From assembly GCA_017482385.1 (NCBI GenBank), contig JAFUNI010000016.1, forward strand, positions 62,001 through 126,000: DNA of 64,000 bases. Direction: 5' to 3'. Of the stretch, positions 51,982 to 61,117 are shown piece by piece. A model generated the notes under the pieces. The model had not been told where the DNA came from, ran no database searches, and saw only the letters and a list, made by a program, of their open reading frames with translations. The first letter of the stretch is position 1. Each line of letters begins with the position of its first letter. A program made the translations under genes and the position numbers. The DNA comes from Oscillospiraceae bacterium (GTDB lineage: Bacteria; Bacillota; Clostridia; Oscillospirales; Oscillospiraceae).

Positions 51982-52614
51982 ATGGAGATACAACGCACAG
52001 CCAATGCCGGCGTGCTGCTGAAAATGGATGGCGTGTCCATCCTGCTGGACGGTCTGTGTGACGGAATCGATATCTATCTTCCCACACCGGCTGCCATCGC
52101 AGACAGCTTGCTGATCTGTCCTCCCGATGTTTTGGCATTTACCCATAACCATCCGGATCACTGCAGCGAAGCGTTGCTTCTCCCATACCGCAAACAGAAT
52201 CTCCGGCCCATTCTTGGGCCGGAGTACCTGCCTTTGGAGGGAGTGCGGATAGGGGAGGTAACCATTATGCCGGTACCAAGCCGCCATATCGGCAAAACTG
52301 AGCCGACTCTTGTGCACCATAGCTTTATTATAAAAGGTAGCAAGTGTGTGTGGTTTATGGGCGATGCAGCCCCCCTGCAGTGGAAGAACCGTTCAGACCT
52401 ACCCAAGCCGGATGTGCTGATTGGGCCGTATGCCTATGCCAATACGAAGTCCGCTTGGGAACTGTCCTGCTCTTTGGCAGATAAGGTGGTTTTGCTCCAC
52501 TTGCCGGAGCGAAACAATGACCCTTACGGCCTGTGGACAGCTGTGGAAAGCGTCACCACCGGCGCAGACAACCTGTTTATCCCTCAAATAGGGGAATGTG
52601 TTGGAATTAAATAA
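51982..52614 (+). CDS. MBL-fold metallo-hydrolase (UlaG-like)
   Basis: The 210-residue protein has the metal motif THNHPDHC (H-x-H-x-D-H), a later SRHIG, and MGDAA for the bridging Asp. It is a compact metallo-beta-lactamase fold without a clear extra domain, similar to UlaG-type lactone or phosphoester hydrolases. The start follows the E1 stop by 6 bases without a strong ribosome binding site, so it is likely translationally coupled. A role with the dehydrogenase complex is suggested only by the position; a terminator follows. Confidence 0.8.
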   Translation: MEIQRTANAGVLLKMDGVSILLDGLCDGIDIYLPTPAAIADSLLICPPDVLAFTHNHPDHCSEALLLPYRKQNLRPILGPEYLPLEGVRIGEVTIMPVPSRHIGKTEPTLVHHSFIIKGSKCVWFMGDAAPLQWKNRSDLPKPDVLIGPYAYANTKSAWELSCSLADKVVLLHLPERNNDPYGLWTAVESVTTGADNLFIPQIGECVGIK

Positions 52615-52618
52615 TGAC

Positions 52619-52645
52619 AAAAAGACACCCTTTGGGTGTCTTTTT
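52619..52645. terminator. Bidirectional terminator
   Basis: AAAAAGACACCC (52619-52630), loop TTT and GGGTGTCTTTTT (52634-52645). Confidence 0.92.
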
Positions 52646-52658
52646 GCTATTGAAAGGA

Positions 52659-53438
52659 TTATTTTATAGCATTACGGGCGTATTCCCTAGGGGACAAACC
52701 CATCTCCTGCTTAAAATACCGGGAAAAATATCCGACAGACTGAAAGCCGCAGCTTTCTGCAATGTCGCTCACACTGGAATTGGTGTATTTCAGTAATCGG
52801 CAAGCCACAGATAATCTGGCAGACAGCAATTCCTGTTTGGGAGATACACCGAAGTAGTCTTTGTACAAGGCGCAAAACCGGCTGACAGAATACCCACTGT
52901 GCTGTGCCATTGTTTCCAGTGACCAGTTCTGTTCCGGAGTGCGGAGCATTTCTTTGCGCGTTTCTTCCAGCCGGACCTGCACCTTTTGTTTCAGATAGGT
53001 GTAGTTGTACAGACGGTACAGATCAATGATGGCTGTACCAACCAAATAAAAAAGCCTGTCTTGAACACCGTCTTCCTCCGCAGCGCTTTCTCTTAGCAGT
53101 TCCAGAATCAATGTGCGTAAGATATGCGCTTGGTCGATGTGAAATGCTGTGTTCAAGGGGAGAGGGTATTTTTCCAGCAAAGGCTGCAGATCGATTCCGG
53201 ATAAATAGATCCAATCGTTGATAAAGCCTGTTTCTGCCTCGGGGACGGGCCCGTGGTAAATAAATGTACCAGGTGCATTTATCAGCATATCCCCAGCCTC
53301 TCCCCGTACCAGCACGCCATCTCTTTCGTAAAGAAACGGTTCGTTAAAGCAAAAAATGCAAAAGCAGTCGCACTGCCTGCGCTTGGCAAATTCACCTACG
53401 GAATGGGGTGTTTGCACCCCACCGAAGCAACGCTCCAT
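52659..53438 (-). CDS. AraC family regulator of the mannoside operon
   Basis: The 259-residue protein has a cupin-like N-terminal half (GEAGDMLINAPGTFIYHG) and a C-terminal double helix-turn-helix (WSLETMAQHSGYSVSRFCALYK; CGFQSVGYFSRYFKQEMGLSPREY). It is divergent from the beta-mannosidase operon and most likely activates it with a mannose-derived signal. TTGGGAGG precedes the start. The end of a very similar gene is found decayed at 57715-57810. Confidence 0.9.
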   Translation of the reverse strand: MERCFGGVQTPHSVGEFAKRRQCDCFCIFCFNEPFLYERDGVLVRGEAGDMLINAPGTFIYHGPVPEAETGFINDWIYLSGIDLQPLLEKYPLPLNTAFHIDQAHILRTLILELLRESAAEEDGVQDRLFYLVGTAIIDLYRLYNYTYLKQKVQVRLEETRKEMLRTPEQNWSLETMAQHSGYSVSRFCALYKDYFGVSPKQELLSARLSVACRLLKYTNSSVSDIAESCGFQSVGYFSRYFKQEMGLSPREYARNAIK

Positions 53439-53487
53439 AAAAACCTCCCAAAAGTAAGAAAGTACAAAAATACAGTAAAAATATCCC

Positions 53488-53516
53488 TTGTTTTTCCAAA
53501 TATAACATCATAAACT
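53488..53516 (+). promoter_or_regulatory. Weak promoter of the mannosidase operon
   Basis: TTGTTT (53488-53493), 17 bases, TAAACT (53511-53516). It overlaps the divergent AraC promoter; weak boxes suit activator control. Confidence 0.4.
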
Positions 53517-53527
53517 GTAATTGTCAA
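53499..53527 (-). promoter_or_regulatory. Promoter of the AraC gene
   Basis: Minus strand TTGACA (53522-53527), 17 bases, TATATT (53499-53504). Confidence 0.8.
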
Positions 53528-53545
53528 TACAAAGGAGGTAGTGAT

Positions 53546-55927
53546 GTGAACCAACTGCTTTTGAACGGAAAATGGGAAATGGAAGGCGCAGGCTATCATT
53601 GCTGCGGCACTGTTCCCGGCTCAGTTTATTCATTTCTGTTAGATAACAAATTGATTCCCGATCCTCATTACCGGGAAAACGAATTGCAGCTTACTTATTT
53701 GCTGGAAAAGGATTTTACCTTCCGGCGCAAATTTGACTTTCAGCCGAACGGCAACCGGGTTCTGCTGCGCTGCGAAGGCATGGATACCATCTGCGATGTT
53801 TCCATCAACGGACAGGCAGTGGGCCATACCGAAAATATGCACCGCACCTATGAATGGGATGTCACCGAGCTGCTGCAGCAGGGCGAAAATGAAATTGTTG
53901 TCTGTTGTCTTTCTCCGCTGAAATATATGGCGGAGTTGGATGCAATCGACCCGCTTTACAATAGCACAGATACCAGCTGGGGTTATCTGCATATCCGTAA
54001 GGCCCATTGTATGATGGGTTGGGACTGGGGTCCCCGTCTGCCCGATGCCGGCATTTGGCGTGATATCTCTCTGCTCACTTTGGACAGCGCCCGGATCACG
54101 GACCTGCGGATCACCCAGCGCCATGAGAATGGCCGGGTGTACATTACCCCCACAGCTACCACCGATGTACCTGCAGATATAACGGTTACCTTAACTGCTC
54201 CGGATGGCACACAGACCACGATAAAAAATGGAGTGGAGCAGGAAATTGCCGATCCTCAGCTTTGGTGGCCCAATGGCTTGGGCGAGCAGCCTCTTTACAC
54301 GGTTACGGCAACTGTGCCGGGAGATACCCTGTCCAAGCGCATCGGTCTGCGGACCATGGAACTGATCCGCAAGGGCGACCGCTACGGCGAAAGCTTCTAC
54401 CATCGGGTCAATGGCCTGCCGGTGTTTGCAATGGGTGCAGACTATATTCCGGAGGATAACCTCCTGTCCCGGATTACTCCGGAGCGGACCCGTGCGCTTT
54501 TGCAGCACGCCCATGATTGCAATTTCAATACTATCCGGGTGTGGGGCGGCGGTTTCTATCCTAGTGACGATTTCTTTGATACCTGTGACGAGTTGGGTCT
54601 GATGGTATTTGAGGATATGATGCTTGCCTGCGGTATGCTCCGCAACCACGAAAGCGTGCGTCAGGAAATGGCAGCAGAGACCCGTGATGTGCTGCTGCGG
54701 CTCCGCCACCATGCCTGTCTTGCTGTGATCAGCGGAAACAACGAGGTTGAGCAACTTTTCCGCAGAGCGCCGGAAGACGGCGTGAAAGAAAACTATTACC
54801 GCATTTTTGAGGAAATGATCCCGGGTCTGATTGAGGAGCTGTGCCCGGAGATCCCCTACGTTCCTTCTTCGCCCAGCACTTGCGGCCACTTTATCGACCC
54901 CGATAATGAAAACTACGGTGATTCCCACTACTGGGATGTGTGGCATCGGAATGTGCCTTATACAGAGTATAGAAAGCACTATTTCCGCTACTTAAGTGAG
55001 TTCGGTTTCCAGTCTTTCCCCTGCGAAAAGACCATTGATAGCTTTGCTCTCCCAGAGGACAAAAACTTTTTCAGCCGTATTATGGAGCGCCACCAGAGAA
55101 GTATGGGCGGCAATGTGAAGATTTTGCAGTATATGGCAAAAACCTACCTGTATCCGTCTTCTTTCCCTATGCAGATTTTTGCCTCTCAGCTGATGCAGGC
55201 GACTGCGATCCGTATGGGCGTGGAGCACCTGCGCCGCAACCGTGGCCGGTGTATGGGCGCGCTGTATTGGCAGTTTAACGATATTTGGCCGGGTGCGTCC
55301 TGGTCCAGCATCGACTATTTCGGCCGCTATAAAGTTCTTCAGTACGCTGCCAAGCGATTCTTTGCGCCGGTATTGCTTTCCTGCCGGGAAACCGGTGAGA
55401 ACGATAACCGGGGCTCTATCAACCTGGAAGTGCAGCACTACGACTATACCACCACTGCCACTTTGGCTTTGTCCAATGACACCCGGCAGGAGGTCTCCGG
55501 TATGGTGCGCTGGGAGCTGCGCAATGCAGAAAGTGAAGTCTTGGAAAGCGGCAGTTTTGCGGCAACCGTTCCGGCGCTTACCTCTGTAACCTATGAAACA
55601 ATGGATTTCCACAAGACAGATGTGCTGGAAAATCACTTCACGTACACCTTTGAAAAGAATGGAGAAGAAGTTTCTTGTGGCTCTGTTCTGTTCACTGCGC
55701 CCAAGCATTACCGTTTCCGCAATCCCAATCTGCGAGTAGAGCGCAATGGAGATACTGTAACCGTATTTTCCGATGCCTATGCACAGTCTGTATGGCTGGA
55801 TTCTCCGGATAGTGACTGCATTTTCAGCGACAATGGATTTGATATGGAAAAGGGCAGCCGTACAGTAAAGATTCTGTCCGGTGACCCTGCGAAGCTCACA
55901 GTTTGTTCTGTATACGACATCCGATAA
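53546..55927 (+). CDS. Beta-mannosidase (GH2)
   Basis: The 793-residue protein has the GH2 beta-mannosidase layout: beta-sandwich domains with GWDWGPRLPDAGIWRD, a TIM barrel with acid/base Glu400 (SGNNEVEQ) and nucleophile Glu485 (SEFGFQSFP), and a long C-terminal beta region. GWDWGPRL and SGNNE are typical of mannosidases among GH2. No signal peptide is present, so it works on imported mannooligosaccharides or N-glycan fragments. The start is GTG with AAAGGAGGT. The next gene follows after 13 bases. Confidence 0.92.
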   Translation: MNQLLLNGKWEMEGAGYHCCGTVPGSVYSFLLDNKLIPDPHYRENELQLTYLLEKDFTFRRKFDFQPNGNRVLLRCEGMDTICDVSINGQAVGHTENMHRTYEWDVTELLQQGENEIVVCCLSPLKYMAELDAIDPLYNSTDTSWGYLHIRKAHCMMGWDWGPRLPDAGIWRDISLLTLDSARITDLRITQRHENGRVYITPTATTDVPADITVTLTAPDGTQTTIKNGVEQEIADPQLWWPNGLGEQPLYTVTATVPGDTLSKRIGLRTMELIRKGDRYGESFYHRVNGLPVFAMGADYIPEDNLLSRITPERTRALLQHAHDCNFNTIRVWGGGFYPSDDFFDTCDELGLMVFEDMMLACGMLRNHESVRQEMAAETRDVLLRLRHHACLAVISGNNEVEQLFRRAPEDGVKENYYRIFEEMIPGLIEELCPEIPYVPSSPSTCGHFIDPDNENYGDSHYWDVWHRNVPYTEYRKHYFRYLSEFGFQSFPCEKTIDSFALPEDKNFFSRIMERHQRSMGGNVKILQYMAKTYLYPSSFPMQIFASQLMQATAIRMGVEHLRRNRGRCMGALYWQFNDIWPGASWSSIDYFGRYKVLQYAAKRFFAPVLLSCRETGENDNRGSINLEVQHYDYTTTATLALSNDTRQEVSGMVRWELRNAESEVLESGSFAATVPALTSVTYETMDFHKTDVLENHFTYTFEKNGEEVSCGSVLFTAPKHYRFRNPNLRVERNGDTVTVFSDAYAQSVWLDSPDSDCIFSDNGFDMEKGSRTVKILSGDPAKLTVCSVYDIR

Positions 55928-55940
55928 GGGAGGAAAAATT

Positions 55941-56627
55941 ATGAAGCGCAGCCAAATCAATGCGGCTCTTCGGGAGCTGGAGGCAATGTGTCAAAAGCAT
56001 TGCTGCTACCTGCCCCCGTTTTGCCATTTTACTCCGGAGCAGTGGCAGACCCTTGGCCACGAATATGACGAGGTCCGGGAATGTATGCTGGGTTGGGATA
56101 TTACCGACTACGGCATGGGAGATTTTGACAAGTTTGGTTTTTCTCTCATCACCATTCGCAACGGCAACCGGGCAATGGCGGAGAAGTACCCCAAGGTCTA
56201 TGCGGAAAAGCTGCTGTATCTGAAAGAGGGGCAGTATGCACCCAATCATTTCCATTGGTATAAGACCGAGGATATTATCAACCGGGGCGGCGGCAATGTG
56301 CTGATCCGGGTATATAACAGCCTGGAAAGCGAGGAAATCGACTATGAATCCCCCGTAACAGTTTATACCGACGGTCGGAAATACACTGTGCCTGCCGGCA
56401 CGCAGATCCGCTTGACCCCCGGCGAGAGCATCTATGTGCCCCAGTACCTGTACCACGACTTTGCCGTGGAGGAGGGGACAGGCCCGGTGCTTTTGGGCGA
56501 GGTCAGCCAGTGTAATGATGACAATACTGACAACCGCTTTGAGCCGCCTGTGGGCCGTTTTCCTGCTATTGAGGAGGACGAACCGCCCTACCGCTTACTT
56601 TGTAATGAATACCCGGAGGCAAAATGA
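55941..56627 (+). CDS. D-lyxose/D-mannose-type ketol-isomerase
   Basis: The ATG at 55941 with GGGAGG upstream gives 228 residues, the usual length of this cupin-fold isomerase family. Metal-ligand motif HFHWYKTED and the later YHDF segment are present. Members interconvert D-lyxose/D-xylulose and also D-mannose/D-fructose. With a beta-mannosidase before it and a PfkB kinase after it, mannose to fructose is the best reading. It overlaps the kinase start by 4 bases. Confidence 0.87.
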   Translation: MKRSQINAALRELEAMCQKHCCYLPPFCHFTPEQWQTLGHEYDEVRECMLGWDITDYGMGDFDKFGFSLITIRNGNRAMAEKYPKVYAEKLLYLKEGQYAPNHFHWYKTEDIINRGGGNVLIRVYNSLESEEIDYESPVTVYTDGRKYTVPAGTQIRLTPGESIYVPQYLYHDFAVEEGTGPVLLGEVSQCNDDNTDNRFEPPVGRFPAIEEDEPPYRLLCNEYPEAK

Positions 56628-57568
56628 TGGATGTAGTTGCATTGGGCGAGCTGCTCATTGATTTTACCTATGTGAGTGCCGATGCTGATGGCTATCCCAC
56701 AATGGCCGCCCATCCGGGCGGTGCGCCGGCAAATTTCCTGGCAGCTCTGGCAAAATACGGCGCAAAGACCGCATTGCTTGGCAAGGTCGGTGCCGATACC
56801 TTTGGAAAGCTTTTGCTCCAAACCCTCCAAAAAGCGGGCATTGAAATCAAGGGAATGGTGGTTACAGATGATGTGTTTACCACCCTTGCCTTTGTGACTT
56901 TGGATGAAAACGGCGATCGGGAATTTGCCTTTTCCCGAAAGCCGGGCGCTGACACCTGCATTACCTTTGAAGAACTGGACACCTCCCTGATCGACGAAGC
57001 CAAGGTGTTCCACTTTGGTCCGTTATCCTTGACGGACGAACCGGCCCGCAGCGCTACCCATAAGGCTGTTGCCTATGCAAAGAATAAGGGCAAGCTGATC
57101 ACGTTTGACCCCAATTTGCGCAAGCCCTTGTGGAAGGATATGGATGCGTGCCGTGAGCAGACCCTTTGGGGCCTTTCCCAAGCAGATGTGGTAAAGATCA
57201 GCGATGAGGAAGTGGAATATTTCTTTGGTCTATCCCCGGAGGAGGGCGCAAAGTATATTCTGGAAAACTTTGGCGTGAAGCTTGTATTTGTCACCTGTGG
57301 AGCCAAGGGCTGCTTCTTCCAAAATGCTGTGGCAAAGGGCAGGGAAACCGCATTGCCGGATATTCAGGTGGTGGATACCACCGGCGCCGGCGATATTTTC
57401 GGTGGCAGCGCGGTGTGGAAATTACTACAGTTAAATACCGCCCCGGAAGCCCTTACCGAACCTCAACTGCGTGAGATCGTCAGTTTTGCCTGTAAAGCGG
57501 CCAGCCTGTCCACGACCAAGGCCGGCGGCGTTTCCAGCGTTCCCGCACTGACGGAAATTCTAAGATAA
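56624..57568 (+). CDS. PfkB family carbohydrate kinase (fructokinase-like)
   Basis: The 314-residue kinase has the PfkB signatures: HPGGAPANFLAALAKYGAK near the N-terminus and DTTGAGDIFGG with the catalytic Asp. The N-terminal GGAPANFLAALAKYG is like bacterial fructokinases. In this operon it would phosphorylate fructose, giving the third step from mannoside to fructose 6-phosphate. No clear terminator follows. Confidence 0.88.
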   Translation: MMDVVALGELLIDFTYVSADADGYPTMAAHPGGAPANFLAALAKYGAKTALLGKVGADTFGKLLLQTLQKAGIEIKGMVVTDDVFTTLAFVTLDENGDREFAFSRKPGADTCITFEELDTSLIDEAKVFHFGPLSLTDEPARSATHKAVAYAKNKGKLITFDPNLRKPLWKDMDACREQTLWGLSQADVVKISDEEVEYFFGLSPEEGAKYILENFGVKLVFVTCGAKGCFFQNAVAKGRETALPDIQVVDTTGAGDIFGGSAVWKLLQLNTAPEALTEPQLREIVSFACKAASLSTTKAGGVSSVPALTEILR

Positions 57569-57714
57569 CTTAGTATTTTGACGCCCGGGTAATTACTTCG
57601 GTGTGATCAGAGGAAAAAGCGGAGAAAACCAAGCCTTTGGGCGCAGATTTGTTCGTTCGCCGACCACCCGCCGCCGGATTTTGGGAGCAAAACTTGTGAT
57701 TTTGTTTGCGAGGC

Positions 57715-57810
57715 TTACTCTGTTTTTTTGGCGTATTCCTGGGGTGACATGCCCATCTCCTGCGTGAAATACCGGGAAAGTAGTCAACAGGCGGGGCCTG
57801 ATCCCACAGA
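57715..57810 (-). pseudogene. Decayed C-terminal end of an AraC family gene
   Basis: On the minus strand the last frame reads SRYFTQEMGMSPQEYAKKTE and stops at 57715, matching the C-terminus of the AraC protein at 52659 (SRYFKQEMGLSPREYARN). Just upstream the match is broken by a short insertion and a TGA, although TCTGTGGGAT (57801-57810) still aligns with the intact gene. No start or N-terminal part remains. It lies between the mannoside operon and an AT-rich block. Confidence 0.7.
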
Positions 57811-57840
57811 AAAAAGCTTGACCAAATCGGTCAAGCCTTT
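57811..57840 (-). terminator. Terminator of the AraC gene at 57840
   Basis: GCTTGACC (57816-57823), loop AAATC and GGTCAAGC (57829-57836); on the minus strand TTTTTT follows. Confidence 0.85.
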
Positions 57841-58586
57841 TAAAATGCCGATTCTTTACGGATCTGCAGCGGGGTTTTGCCGGTGTGCTTTCGCAATATT
57901 TTCCGGAAATAAGATGCAGAACTGAAACCAACAGTATCGCTGATTTCTTGAACGGTTTTATTGGTCGTTGTGAGTAACGAAATGGCTTTGTCGCAAAGAA
58001 TTTCGTTGCGCAGCGCATTTGGGGTTTTATTCAGATGCCTCTTAAAGAGGGAGTAAATACCGGGCTCGCTGATGTTGCAATATTTTGCAATGTCTGCAAT
58101 CCTTTGATTTGGATTTTCGTTAATACACTCTATGGCTTTTTGTATTGTTGGATGCATATGTGTGCTTTCGGAGAGTTTCATACCGTCGGCCACTTGCTCA
58201 AAAAAGTAAAATAGTTTGCCAATGTTTTTTTGTGAAGAGTTTATGTCTTTACACAATTCATCAAATAAGTCCTCGGCTTTGTTTGAAGGGTTTACTTTTT
58301 GTAAAACAAAAGATTGATTGATCGGTGAGATTTTAAACCCAAAAGAATAAAACTTTATCTTTTCCCCAAACCACTCTGATTGATATGTTAGTCCCTTGGG
58401 TATGTAGAATATTTCGTTGGGATTTAGGTTCAATACTGCCTTTTTTGTTTTAATGATTGCAGTTCCGGATATTAAGCATCCAAAATAATGGTGCTGCACA
58501 GGCTTTTTTGAGTTGTCTGTAAAATGATGGTTGTAGAACTCATAAATATTATAATTGAATTGCTTATAGAAATCTGCTTCGGTCAA
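57840..58586 (-). CDS. AraC family transcriptional regulator (AT-rich block)
   Basis: The 248-residue protein has a cupin-like N-terminus (AVLNLNPNEIFYIPKGLTYQ) and a C-terminal AraC domain (RIADIAKYCNISEPGIYSLFKRH; SSASYFRKILRKHTGKTP). The start is TTG with GAGGTGAT upstream. Codon use is visibly more AT-rich than in the genes to the left. It is divergent from the M20 gene and probably regulates that operon. Confidence 0.87.
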   Translation of the reverse strand: MTEADFYKQFNYNIYEFYNHHFTDNSKKPVQHHYFGCLISGTAIIKTKKAVLNLNPNEIFYIPKGLTYQSEWFGEKIKFYSFGFKISPINQSFVLQKVNPSNKAEDLFDELCKDINSSQKNIGKLFYFFEQVADGMKLSESTHMHPTIQKAIECINENPNQRIADIAKYCNISEPGIYSLFKRHLNKTPNALRNEILCDKAISLLTTTNKTVQEISDTVGFSSASYFRKILRKHTGKTPLQIRKESAF

Positions 58587-58642
58587 GGAATATCACCTCG
58601 AAATCGTATATAATTTTACCTCTTTTCTTATAGGATAACATA

Positions 58643-58670
58643 TTGTATTCAGGGATGCAAGATTTATAAT
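58643..58670 (+). promoter_or_regulatory. Promoter of the M20-dehydrogenase operon
   Basis: TTGTAT (58643-58648), 16 bases, TATAAT (58665-58670). Confidence 0.55.
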
Positions 58671-58704
58671 AAATACATCACAATTCGGAACGAGGGGATA
58701 TGCT

Positions 58705-60072
58705 ATGCATCACAACTGGTCTCAATTAGTTTTGCAAAAAATGGAACGATACAAAACAAGTATGTATGAAGCCGAGCGATATATTTGGGAGCATCCGCAA
58801 ACAGGCTTTAAGGAATGGGATGCGCATAATTATCTCAAAGAAAAATTTACAAATATGGGCTTTGCAGTAAAAGAAGCCGGAAATATACCCGGATTTTCTT
58901 TTGATATTGATACCGGAAAAGAAGGACCGACAATTGCTATCATTGGCGAATTGGATGCGCTTATTGTTCCGGGTGAAACGGATTCCGGAACGAAAACCTG
59001 TGTAATGCATGCTTGTGGACATAATTGTCAGGTATCCGCATTGTTAGGAATAGCAGGCGTGATGGCCGATGATGAAATTCTATCGAAACTTTGCGGAAAA
59101 ATTCGAATTGTGGCGGTACCCGCTGAAGAATTGACCGAATTAGCTGAGCGTGTTCAAATGCGCCAAGAGGGGAAAATAAAATATCTTTCCGGAAAAACGG
59201 AATTTATGAGCAGAGGCTTTTTCGATGGCGTAGATATTGCCGTAATGGTCCACACCGACAACGGAGAAAAAGCGGGCTTGACTATTAGAGCCGGCACGAG
59301 CGGTATCATTGCAAAAAGAGTAATTTATTATGGCAGCAAATGTGCTGCCGGGGCAGCCCCTGCGAATGCGGTCAATGCGCTGTACGCAGCGCAAACAGCA
59401 ATGAATGCGATCAATGCTTTAAGAGAAACATTTCCGGAAAAACAGTTTGTCAGAAGTCATTCCATTATTACAAAGGGTGGAGAGACGGTTCAGCATATCC
59501 CTTCCGAAGTGATTGTGGAATCCAATGTTAGAGCTTTCGATTATAATGTATTAAAAAATATAAACGAAAAAATCAACAGAGCATATGTTGCAGGCGCTGT
59601 GGCTTTTGGTGCACAGGTCAAGATAGAAGATCTTGAGGTGTATATTCCGGAAAACGACAGCGACAGTCCTGAACTTGTAAATGTGGCTTATGAGGTGGGC
59701 TGCGATTTGTTTGGGAAAGAAAATGTACGCTTAAATCTCCAAAAGAGGGGTGGCGGCGGAACGGATATGGGAAATATTGGCGCCGTAATGCCCTGTATCC
59801 AACCTTTATCTACAGGTGCCGGTGGAGCAGCGCATTCGCACACATATCAAATCAAACACCCGGAGTATGCAGTTTTTCATCCTGCAGTATTGCAAGCTGC
59901 TATGGCCTGCGTGCTCTTGGAAGAAAACGGGGAAAAAGCGAAAAAAATCATAAAAGAATATAAACCGCTTTTTTCATCTATAGATGAATACTTGGCGGAA
60001 ATGGATGAAATTTATCGCACAAAAAAACACATAGAATACACCAATCGGAATAGCGCGCTATTAAATTGGTGA
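58705..60072 (+). CDS. M20 family amidohydrolase
   Basis: The 455-residue protein has an M20-type dimetal peptidase layout. The metal motif reads MHACGHNCQ where the common M20D form is HACGHDGH. VPAEE supplies the catalytic Glu. The dimer-domain His (usually in an AHA motif) is changed to CAAGAAP. A GGTDMGN segment replaces the usual C-terminal acidic motif. It should hydrolyse an amide of an amino acid or sugar derivative, but the motif changes make the exact substrate uncertain. AT-rich codon use. It starts an operon with two dehydrogenases. Confidence 0.8.
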   Translation: MHHNWSQLVLQKMERYKTSMYEAERYIWEHPQTGFKEWDAHNYLKEKFTNMGFAVKEAGNIPGFSFDIDTGKEGPTIAIIGELDALIVPGETDSGTKTCVMHACGHNCQVSALLGIAGVMADDEILSKLCGKIRIVAVPAEELTELAERVQMRQEGKIKYLSGKTEFMSRGFFDGVDIAVMVHTDNGEKAGLTIRAGTSGIIAKRVIYYGSKCAAGAAPANAVNALYAAQTAMNAINALRETFPEKQFVRSHSIITKGGETVQHIPSEVIVESNVRAFDYNVLKNINEKINRAYVAGAVAFGAQVKIEDLEVYIPENDSDSPELVNVAYEVGCDLFGKENVRLNLQKRGGGGTDMGNIGAVMPCIQPLSTGAGGAAHSHTYQIKHPEYAVFHPAVLQAAMACVLLEENGEKAKKIIKEYKPLFSSIDEYLAEMDEIYRTKKHIEYTNRNSALLNW

Positions 60073-60088
60073 AAAAGAGGTGCGCATA

Positions 60089-61117
60089 ATGAAAAGCAGA
60101 AATATTGTTTTTGTGGAACCCTATATTGCAAAATTGGTGGAAGAAAATATAGCTTCACCCAAAGAGAATGAGGTTCAGGTCAGACTTGTATGCTCAACCA
60201 TAAGCAGCGGCACGGAAAGAGCAAACCTTATGGGAAGCAAAACGGTAGCATGGAATCTTCCCGAAGCAAAAGAAGCTGTGTTCCCCCGTCGGGTGGGCTA
60301 CAGTTCATCGGGAATCATACTGAGCGTAGGCGCAAATGTTTCTGATTTTAAGGAAGGTGACCGTGTGGCACTTTCCTGGTCAAAGCATTCTGAGATTCAA
60401 AATATAAATGCGAAAAATGTTCATAAGCTCGATGCGAATATTTCTTTTTCGGATGGCGCGATGGCGCATATCGCTACTTTTCCGTTAGCTGCGATCAGAA
60501 AATGTCATTTAGAGCTTGGTGAATCCGCAATTGTTATGGGAATGGGGATCCTGGGCGCGTTTGCTGTACAGTTGCTGCGGGTGTGTGGCGCTGCGCCGAT
60601 TATCGCTGTTGATCCGGATGCGAAAAAAAGACAAATGGCCTTAACCGTTGGCGCGGATTACGCGTTAGATCCGTATGCTCCCGATTTTGCAAAAACAGCA
60701 AAAGAATTGACAAAAGGCGGAGCAAATGTCGGTATTGAAGTAACCGGTGTTGGTGCAGGACTGAACGGGATTCTTGACTGTATGGCCCGATTTGGCAGAA
60801 TAGCACTTTTGGGCTGTACGCGAAACAGTGATTTTACCGTTGATTATTATCGGAAGGTGCACGGCCCCGGAATCACATTGATTGGCGCACATACCAATGC
60901 AAGACCGCGTTTGGATTCCTCAAACGGCTGGTGGACCGAGAGAGATGATTTTGAAACCATCTTAAACCTTACAAAGTGTGGGAGATTAAAATTATCTGAT
61001 TTGGTTGAAGAAACACATTCTCCGGATTCTGCAACGCAAATATTCACCAGGCTTTGCAATGAAAAAGCTTTTCCAATAGTCCAGTTTGATTGGAGCAAAA
61101 TAGATGAAAAAGGTTAA
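60089..61117 (+). CDS. Zinc-binding-dehydrogenase-like MDR protein
   Basis: The ATG at 60089 has AAAGAGGTG upstream; an in-frame GTG at 60080 lies within that site. The 342-residue MDR-fold protein has a GroES-like domain (VCSTISSGTER) and a Rossmann half (MGMGILGAFAVQLLRVCGA). The usual catalytic zinc Cys-His pair is not obvious (STISSGTE in its place), so it may be a zinc-free member. It overlaps the Gfo/Idh gene by 14 bases. Substrate unknown, probably a sugar or cyclitol derivative. Confidence 0.82.
   Translation: MKSRNIVFVEPYIAKLVEENIASPKENEVQVRLVCSTISSGTERANLMGSKTVAWNLPEAKEAVFPRRVGYSSSGIILSVGANVSDFKEGDRVALSWSKHSEIQNINAKNVHKLDANISFSDGAMAHIATFPLAAIRKCHLELGESAIVMGMGILGAFAVQLLRVCGAAPIIAVDPDAKKRQMALTVGADYALDPYAPDFAKTAKELTKGGANVGIEVTGVGAGLNGILDCMARFGRIALLGCTRNSDFTVDYYRKVHGPGITLIGAHTNARPRLDSSNGWWTERDDFETILNLTKCGRLKLSDLVEETHSPDSATQIFTRLCNEKAFPIVQFDWSKIDEKG

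Noticed and set aside
49483..52320. A 945-codon open frame on the minus strand
   Set aside because: It lies opposite the E1 gene, which has clear motifs; the frame has no recognisable domain and reflects strong codon bias on the other strand.
58587..58704. Attachment site or direct repeat marking the left end of the AT-rich block
   Set aside because: No tRNA end, integrase or matching repeat could be seen in the window.
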